From positions 22,427,059 through 22,491,058 of the forward strand of contig NC_089276.1 in NCBI RefSeq assembly GCF_963678975.1: a stretch of 64,000 nt of DNA. The letters are read 5' to 3'. Below, in pieces: positions 47,601 to 56,600 of this stretch. Position 1 is the stretch's first letter, and each line of letters opens with the position of its first letter. The notes under the pieces are model-generated. The model worked only from the letters and a program-made list of their open reading frames with translations, searched no databases and had not been told where the DNA came from. A program made the translations under genes and the position numbers. The stretch is from Dysidea avara (Eukaryota > Porifera > Demospongiae > Dictyoceratida > Dysideidae).

Positions 47601-50600
47601 GAAGCTGAAAATCGGTGGGTGAATAGGTTAACTATTGAACCTCAAACCTTTTGTGGTTTGAAAGAAATCGAGCTAAAAACCAGGAAGATACAACGAAACA
47701 ACCAACAGTGTGTAACAATTACGCAATCGAGATCAGCTAATAAAAAAACGACTGCTTGTCACGCCTACCAGATAAACCGCTTAGGGTAATGCTTTGAAAA
47801 TCGTTGTACAGATGGAGTAATCATCTTAGAAAGGCTCATCAATGGTGTAGAAGAATCAGACTTAAAGCCACGGAGTTATAACACGAAATCCAACTTGGTG
47901 CGGCAAGTGCGAGATCGAGATACTCTAATAGAGCAGTCATCCTAATAGAGCAGTCACCCTGAAGAGAATTCAAGAGATCAGCTAGAAATTAGAAACCTGT
48001 ATAGAGATCAGCTACACACAAGTCACCCTGTAGAGAGATCAGCTAGAAGAAGTTACCTTGTAGGGAGTTCATGCAACTATGGAAAGAGATAGTTCAGCTA
48101 GAAAAAATCACCTTGTAGAGTTCAGCTACAAAGAAACCACCATGCAGAGAGTTCAGCTACAAACAAATCGCCCTGTGGAGAGATCAATAGAAGAAGTTAC
48201 CTTGCAAAGAGTTCAGCTACAAAGAAACCATCATGTAGAGAGTTCAGCTACAAACAAATCTCCCTGTAGAGAAATTAGCTAGAAGAAGTTACCTTGTAGA
48301 GAGTTCAGCTACAAAGAAACCATCATGTAGAGAGTTCAGCTACAAACAAATCTCCCTGTAGAGAGATCAGCTAGAAGAAGTTACCTTGTAGAGAGTTCGG
48401 TTTCAAACAAATCACACTGTAGAAAGATCAGCTAGAAGAGGTCACCTTGTAGAGAGTTCAGTTACAAAAAAACCACCATGTAGAGAGCTCAGCTACAAAC
48501 TAGTGACCTTGTAGAGACATCAGCTAGAAGAAGGTACCTTGTAGAGAGTTCAGCTACAAAGAAACCATTCTTTAAAGAGCTCAGCTGCAAACAAATCACC
48601 TGTAAAGAATTCAGCTACAAATAAATCACCCTGTATAAAGATGAGCTAGAAAAAGTTACCTTGTAGAGAGTTCAGTTACAAAGAAACCACCATGTAGAGA
48701 ATTCAGCTACAAACTAGTGACCCTGTAAAGACATCAGCTAGAAGAAGTTACCTTGAGAGAGTTCAGCTACAAAGAAACCATTATTTAAAGAGCTCAGCTG
48801 CAAACAAATCACCTATACAGAATTCAGCTACAAACAAATCACCATGTAGAGAGATCAGCTAGAAGAAGTTAACTTGTAGAGAGTTCAGCTACAAAGAAAC
48901 CATCATTTAGAGAGTTCAGCTTCAAACAAATCACCTGTAGAGAGTTCAGCTACAAACAAATCTCCCTGTAGAGAGATCAGCTAGAAGAAGTTACCTTGTA
49001 GATCGTTCAGCTACAAACAAATCACCCTGTAGAGAGATCAGCTAGAAGAAGTTACCTTGTAGAGAGTTCAGCTACAAAGAAACCACCATGTAGAGAGTTC
49101 AGCTGCAAAGAAATCACCCTGTATAAAATTCTGCCACGAACAAATTGCCCTGTAGAAAGATCAGTTAGAAGAAGTTACCTTGTAGAGAGTTCAGCTACAA
49201 AGAAACCATTCTGTAAAGAGCTCAGCTGCAAACAAATCACCTGTACAGAATTCAGCTACAAACAAATCACCCTGTAGAGAGATCAGCTAGAAGATATTAC
49301 CTTGTAGATAGTTCAGCTACAAACAAATCACGCTGTAGAAAGATCAGTTAGAAGAAGTTACTTTGTAGAGAGTTCAGCTACAAAGAAACCATTTTGTAAA
49401 GAGCTCAGCTGCAAACACATCGCCTGTACAGAATTCAGCTACGAACAAATCACCCTGTAGAGAGATCAGCTAGAAGAAGTTACTTTGTAGATAGTTCAGC
49501 TACAAACAAATCTCCCTGTAGAGAGATCAGCTAGAAGAAATTGCCTTGTAGAGAGTTCAGCTACAAAGAAACCATCATGTGGAGAGTTCAGCTGCAAAGA
49601 AATCACCACTGCCCAAATTTCAAGGCAATAGCTCTTTCCAATCTGAAGTTATCAATTGTCAAAGTTGGCAAATTGGATGTGTGTGGAAGGCCCCTTTTTG
49701 CAAATCCGGTCACATATGTATTATATATATAATTTGTACATTTACTGATAAAATATTTAAAGTATATCTACTTCATCTTTACTTCTTCCTGTAGTAAAGA
49801 AAAAAAACATAGGTTAAAAAAGTCCCAAAGCTGGCCATAGGCCGGCTTTGGGGTATACAAATACAAAAAGAAATGAAATCTAATCCAAAACAGCCAAGCT
49901 GTAAAAAAGTGTGCGGCCCTCAGAAAGGCTATGGTGAAAAAAGATGTGAAATCCAAGGTGGCGGCCAAGAAATGGCTGTGATGGTAGGTTAATGGTAAAA
50001 ATTTTAATAACGACAATTCAGGTGAATTTTTGTGCCGCTTCACAAAATTTACCTGAATTGTCATTATTAAAATTTTTACCATTAACCTACCATCACAGCC
50101 ATTTCTTGGCCGCCACCTTGGATTTCACATCTTTTTTCACCATAGCCTTTCTGAGGGCCGCACACTTTTTTACAGCTTGGCTGTTTTGGATTAGATATAG
50201 TTATTCTGATAATCCTTCGGCTTTTGAAAGGTAACAATTTTAAGTTACATCTCTTACTTCCTCCTCCATGAGCTACCAACTATTGTACTACAGGCTTGTT
50301 GCTACAGACCCAAGTGTTCATATTAATGTTTGGTATATGCAAGTAGCCTCTATTGGATACAAACTATCCTGAGGATATTAGGAGAAAATGATAAGGATCT
50401 TTATGCAGTGCTGCTTGAGATTTGAAAGAGAATGAATTGTACATGTACAGCTTGTGCATTCAAGTTTAAATAGATGAGTAGACTTATGAGTGGCAGTAGT
50501 GTTTCACCCTCTCTTTGGAGAGAAGTAGGCAGATCATTACATGGACTGCATGTTGCATTACTGTATAAGCATTTTAAAATTAGTACCAAATGGCTACCAA

Positions 50601-53600
50601 CACTTGTGACCAGGTGGTTATGCAACAGTGACAGAGTAACCCTAAAAATGTTGCTGTGGACATGTATGTGCATTGTAATAATGGTATAACCAGTAGAGGT
50701 TGGGTTTTAATTCAACAATAATAATTCAATAGCAGTAATAGCAGTACTATACTTTATTACAGTGAAGCCATTGATTGTAGCACCAGTTGATGGCTCATTG
50801 TTCACCCTCAATGAGACCGATACTCTCAGTGTAACATGTAATGCTACTGGTATACCATCGCCAATGAAATTTGTGTGGTTAAAGGATGGAACAGCACAGA
50901 ACCATACAGTAATTGATACTAATACTACTATTAGTGACCCATCAACTCCAGTACCATATTCTACTAGTGGAGGAGTCATTTGGTCAGTTACGCAAACACT
51001 GACATTTATCTCAGCCATGGATGAAGACACAGGAATTTACACATGTATGGCATCCAATGGAATAGGAGACAGTTACATTGTCAGTTTCAAACTAGTGGTC
51101 CAAGGTAAGAATATCTTACTAGTTGTATGTCTTTGATTGTTTTCACACTATACAGTTCACCCTGAGATTACAGAGCTACCTAAAAACTCTACAGTGACTA
51201 CACCAATGATAGCACAGTTCAGATGCAATGCTACTGGAGTACCAAGACCACAGATAGAATGGTATTACAACAATACCTCAACAAGAAATAGGTTATCAAA
51301 TGGTGTTAATAATGTGGCGATAGCAGAGGTGTCTAGTGGAGACAGAACATTACTGAGTACACTAACATTGAGTAATACAACTCATCCTGATGATACTGGA
51401 GACTATACTTGTAAAGCAGTCAATATTGTGGATGATATCTTCAGTAGTGCTACCCTCAATGTCTTGTGTATGTTATTAGCTTAGTAGTTATTACTGTAAA
51501 ATTGAGTAACTCCATGTACAGCAATATCTGTACAATTAAAGTCTAAACATTGTCTTCTGTGTGATAGCTATATTTCTGCATTCCACAGATCCTGCTAGCA
51601 TCACTCAGTCACCAGTAGATGTCACTGTTAACCAGTCTTTCACAGCTCAATTTGAATGCACAGCTTATGGTAATCCTATTCCTCAAGTGGTGTGGAGCAG
51701 ACCAGGAAATGATGACCTGAGTAATAATACTGATGTAACAACTGTCACTGCAGTGGTTGACTTGTACACTATCATGTCATATCTGGTCATCAACTCCACT
51801 GAGAGGTTCCGTGATCATGGAGTGTACACTTGCACTGCTCATAATAACGTAGACAATAATATTGGTGTTGTCAGTGTTCAAGGTGCTGAGTTAGTTGTGC
51901 AAGGTAAAATAATGCACATATATCCTGTGCTTGCTATCTTAATTTTATTGTGCTATACATAGTTCCTCCCCAAGTGACACCAGTGAACAGTGCAGTGGTT
52001 GGAGTAGAAGGAATGACTGCTGAGTTGAGTTTTACTGTCAACAATGCGTTTCCACTGGTCAGTAATAATAACATAAGATGGTTATTAACTAGACATGGAG
52101 AAACTGTTGATATCACTAATGACACAACTGTTGATAGTAACATACTAACATATGAATACAACACAACATCACAGACATATACACTAGTCATTAGCAATAT
52201 ACAACCAAATTATACATCAGAGTTTAATCTCAGTGTGGCTAACCCTGCTGGAGTTAGTACTAGCTTTATTGATTTTATTGTTGAGGGTAAGTCACACTAG
52301 CAATTTATACATTGAAGTTAAGCTTCGTATGTACAAATTATAGGTCCACCAGATATTATCAAACCTCCAGCAGACACAATAGAAATCAATGGTAATAATA
52401 TCACATTGACATGTTATGCTATTGCTCTCCCATAACACCACATCACCTGGATGTACCAGAGGATGAGAAATGGTGTTGCCAGTGTTATTATCAGCACCTC
52501 ATCATCAGTTACTAACATGAAATACCTCATCAACAATACTGGTGATACTACTAGTTTTGGTACACTAACTGTTACTAACCTCCAGTATGATGACAGGGGT
52601 GTGTACACCTGTGTAGCAGCTAATGAACATGGTTCTGATAGGGTTGATGCAGTGGTGAACGTTCTTGGTAAGGATGTATAGTGTAATTTACCAATCATTT
52701 ATTTTGTTCATACCAGTCAAACCCACGAATGTCACAATATCAGGAGGTGGCCGATTCAATGTCACATCACAAATCAACTTAACATGTACTGCTATAGGAG
52801 TACCATTACCGACTATCATGTGGCAACATAACAATAACACTATTCCTATTGATCCAGGCTGTGTTCTTGATCCATACAATGTAACCTCAATTGTGGGGTC
52901 AGGATTATTCCCAGATAATTGCTCAATGAGTATAACCCTAAACCTGGTCAATACCTCTCTAGTTAATGTAATCAGCAATCCCCAAGACATTTCAGTGTTG
53001 ACAATGTATAACTTGAATGATTTGGTTGTTGAGAGCTATTTGTCAATTAGATCAATTGAACGTAGTGATAATGGAATATATACTTGTACGATTACTAATA
53101 CATTGCTAGAGACTGATACTACATTGACTGTGAGTGGCCCTACTGCTGTAGTTGTGTTAGGTAAGACTAAACATTCATACAATGTACTTAGTAAAGTTGC
53201 CATACAAGGTATTTTCATACATTTTATATTTCAGAGAGGCCAGATCCAATACAAAATGTCACTGTTATAGACAAAGGTAGTCGTTGGGTGTTAATACATT
53301 GGAATGTTCCAAATGACAGAAATAGTGAGATTGTGGGATACAACGTATACATCAGATCAGTGGAAAGTGGTTCAGATTTCATCCTTATAAGGACACCATC
53401 AACTGTGAGAAAGAGACAAGTTAACATGTTCACCACTACTACTAACAGTTATAATGTAACTAAGAATATTCTGCCCTTTATGATGTACCAGTTCATTGTG
53501 GTAGCTTGTAATGAAGCAGGATGTGGAGATGTGGAGTCTTCACAACCATCACTAGTTGCTCATGCCCTCCTGGAAGGTAACTATGGCACATCATTACCCT

Positions 53601-56600
53601 GTTATTATACATACGTGTTCTACACATAGCTCCTAGTACTCCACCTCTTAACTGTTCAGCTACAGCTATTAGTTCCACCTCTGTTATGATCACTTGGTCA
53701 CCTCCTGTTATGCCAAATGGAATTATTATTGACTATAGTTTCTCTTATGCACCTCTGTCTACAGTTTACTATTCTACTGATGGAAATGTCAATATTAATA
53801 TTGGTAACAATGACACTGACACTGTTGTGACTGGTCTGAGAATAGCTACTAGTTACATGATCGCCATAGCTGCTCATACTATGTTAGGAGTTGGGCCATA
53901 TTCTAACCCAATGGAGTGCGTAGTACAGACACTGGAGGATGGTAAGTATATATAATATAAATGTTATATTCTATAAGACTATAATATCCTATCTGTGCAG
54001 TTCCTAATGGTCCACCACTAAACATTACACCATTATCTCCCACATCTACTTCAATTGCTGTCAGTTGGCAACTTCCTGATCCACTAGTAAGGAATGGAAT
54101 CATTACTAAACATCAACTCAACTATAGTGAAGTGTCGCAGCCACTCAACTGGACTACTGTATCAGTTAATAATAATACTTCTTATTTGATGGAAGACTTG
54201 AAGATATTTACAAGATACTACTTGTCAGTTAGTGCTGGTACTCAAGTCAGTGGATATGGACCATTCTCTGATCTAGTGCTAATACGAACACTGAATGACA
54301 GTGAGCTGTTGGCATTTATAGCTGCATTTGATTGCATGTAGTCAATGTCGTTGTTCCTAGGTTTCAGATATTAGTATACTGTACATCGTAGCTTAATTTA
54401 TTCCAATTCACACTAGTAATAATGTAGCTACACTTATGCTCATTGACTATGCAGTAGTCTAGCCATCACTTTCATGTTTGATTTCCATATTTTATAGATT
54501 AATAATATTATTTGCATATTGTATAAATTTTCCATTCAGCTCCTAGTGCTCCACTGAATATAATGATTGTTGCTGTTAACAAAGTAACACTTGGTTTACA
54601 GTGGACAGTCCCAAACACACCAAATGGAATTATTCAAAAATACAGGGTAATAATATGTAGCTATTTATGTTACTGTAACTTTTTGTTGTGAAATAATACA
54701 CAACATTTTTTTACAAAAATCGATCTACTCTAATAGAGCAGTCATTCATACGAAAATATTTTACACGAAAGTTTTTTTATCATGAAATTTTTTGTACGAA
54801 AATAAAGTAAATTATGGTCATTAGTATGTAGTGTTAGCTACATCTTGAGAATGCATGTCTATGCAGTGGTTCTGTTGAGCAGTTACCATTGTCCATTATA
54901 GCTGCCAATACTGAGTATAGTCTGAAAGCAGCTGTTGACTCAGCCTGCCCTGGAAGTGTCACATATTCAGGGATGGAGAAATAGGGAGAGGAGGCAACTG
55001 CCCCCCACTTTTACAAGTGGAGGACAGTGCCCCCTCACTTTGTCCAATGCCCTGTTGCTGAAGTAACACAACTGTTGTAATCATATGCACTCAAGCCTAC
55101 AACCCTCAACCTTTGGAAATAAATTAAAGCATAACTATCAATTAGGCACTTTTCAAAGAGTGTAAAGCTAGCATACATGTGTGTATTTCCTGTATAAGGG
55201 TTTTCTCATAGTAACAAGCTAGTGTTTCATTAACTGTCATAATTTCATAGATCTATTTCACACCAGCAAAGGATTATGTGCCGACTAGAGAGCCATTTGA
55301 TACCAGTACATTGAATATGGACACTCCAGATAATAATACTATGATCACTCTAACTGGACTGATACCTACTACTACATACACTGTATCACTATCAGCCTTT
55401 ACTGGGGCAGGAGAAGGGAATATTAGTTCAACTGCTACCAATATGACATTAGTTAATGGTAATTTTGGCTGTATAATTGTTAGGTATTTTCATAGAATTG
55501 TAGAATGGTTAAACAACAGCTGCTATGTGATCATACATGCATATCTTCTTTGATGGCATGTATATATGTGTATAGCACTGGATTTTAATTGCAGCCCTGA
55601 TAGTATCTTATAGACAATACTTGGACTCATGCAAATGTATACATGTGTGCTACACATACTGTACATGTGCTACAATAAAGGCTCTTCTTATCAATTCTCA
55701 TGATCCAGCTCCTCAGATTGATGACTCTCCAGAACTTAAAGCACCTCATGGTATTACCAATGCTACTCTAGCAGGAAGCGTCATTGAAATTGTGATATCA
55801 AAACCATCTAATATTAATGGAATGCTGGGGTATGTATGGGAAATGTGTAGATAATAATAATATTTGTATTTCATTCTGTGCACTGAACACAATAATTATG
55901 CTACTGTTAATACGTAATAATGAATAATATTATTATGTGTTATTGTTTAAAAAATATTCCAATCAGTTTTATTTAACATACAATATGCAGATTGTCTACA
56001 AATGTTTTAGTATTTGAAAGTGTTTAAGTTTAAGTACTACGATTCTGTCTTTCTCATTTAGTCACCATCAGATTATAGTAGTGGTCCTACCAATGAACAG
56101 CATTGATATTGGAGAAGATCCTGACAGTCTGTTTCCTAACACTGTAATACATCAAAACATTGAAGAGGCATACAAAACATTTGATCAAATCAAAGTGCCT
56201 GTAGCATTTGTTGCTATGGATATTCAAGATTCAGACTACCCCAGTGATGGAGTGTTTCTTATTGGAAGTGGTGACGCTTCGACAAGTAATGCTCCACTCA
56301 GAAATGAATACAAGTACAGATTCTTCCTAAGAACGTACCCATTAGATGTAAGCTTGACTATCAGTAACTAGGCTTGTAGTTATTACTAATCTTGACAGAA
56401 TAATGGAGAGGTGCAGTTTGTGGTATACTCCTCAAGTTTATATTCACAAGTTGTTCAAACTCCAATGAGTGAGTATACATATACCAATTAGATTTGCATG
56501 TGATGTGTATTCATGGGTACACGTGAATGTGCAATTAAACATTTTAATTGTCTAAATACCTGCCATAATTATATATATAATCAAAACGATTTCAGGTGGT

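Larger units (their letters stand above)
47132..50196 (+). mobile_element. Composite satellite-palindrome element, copy 3
   Basis: Complete 3.07 kb copy in the sense orientation inside the intron 46886-50762: head 47132-47969, array 47970-49605, half MITE 49606-49712, spacer 49713-49877, palindrome 49878-50196. The left boundary TATCAAGACACACGGTAGTG is shared with the copy at 58265; the right boundary is GGATTAGAT. No target duplication is obvious. Confidence 0.85.
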
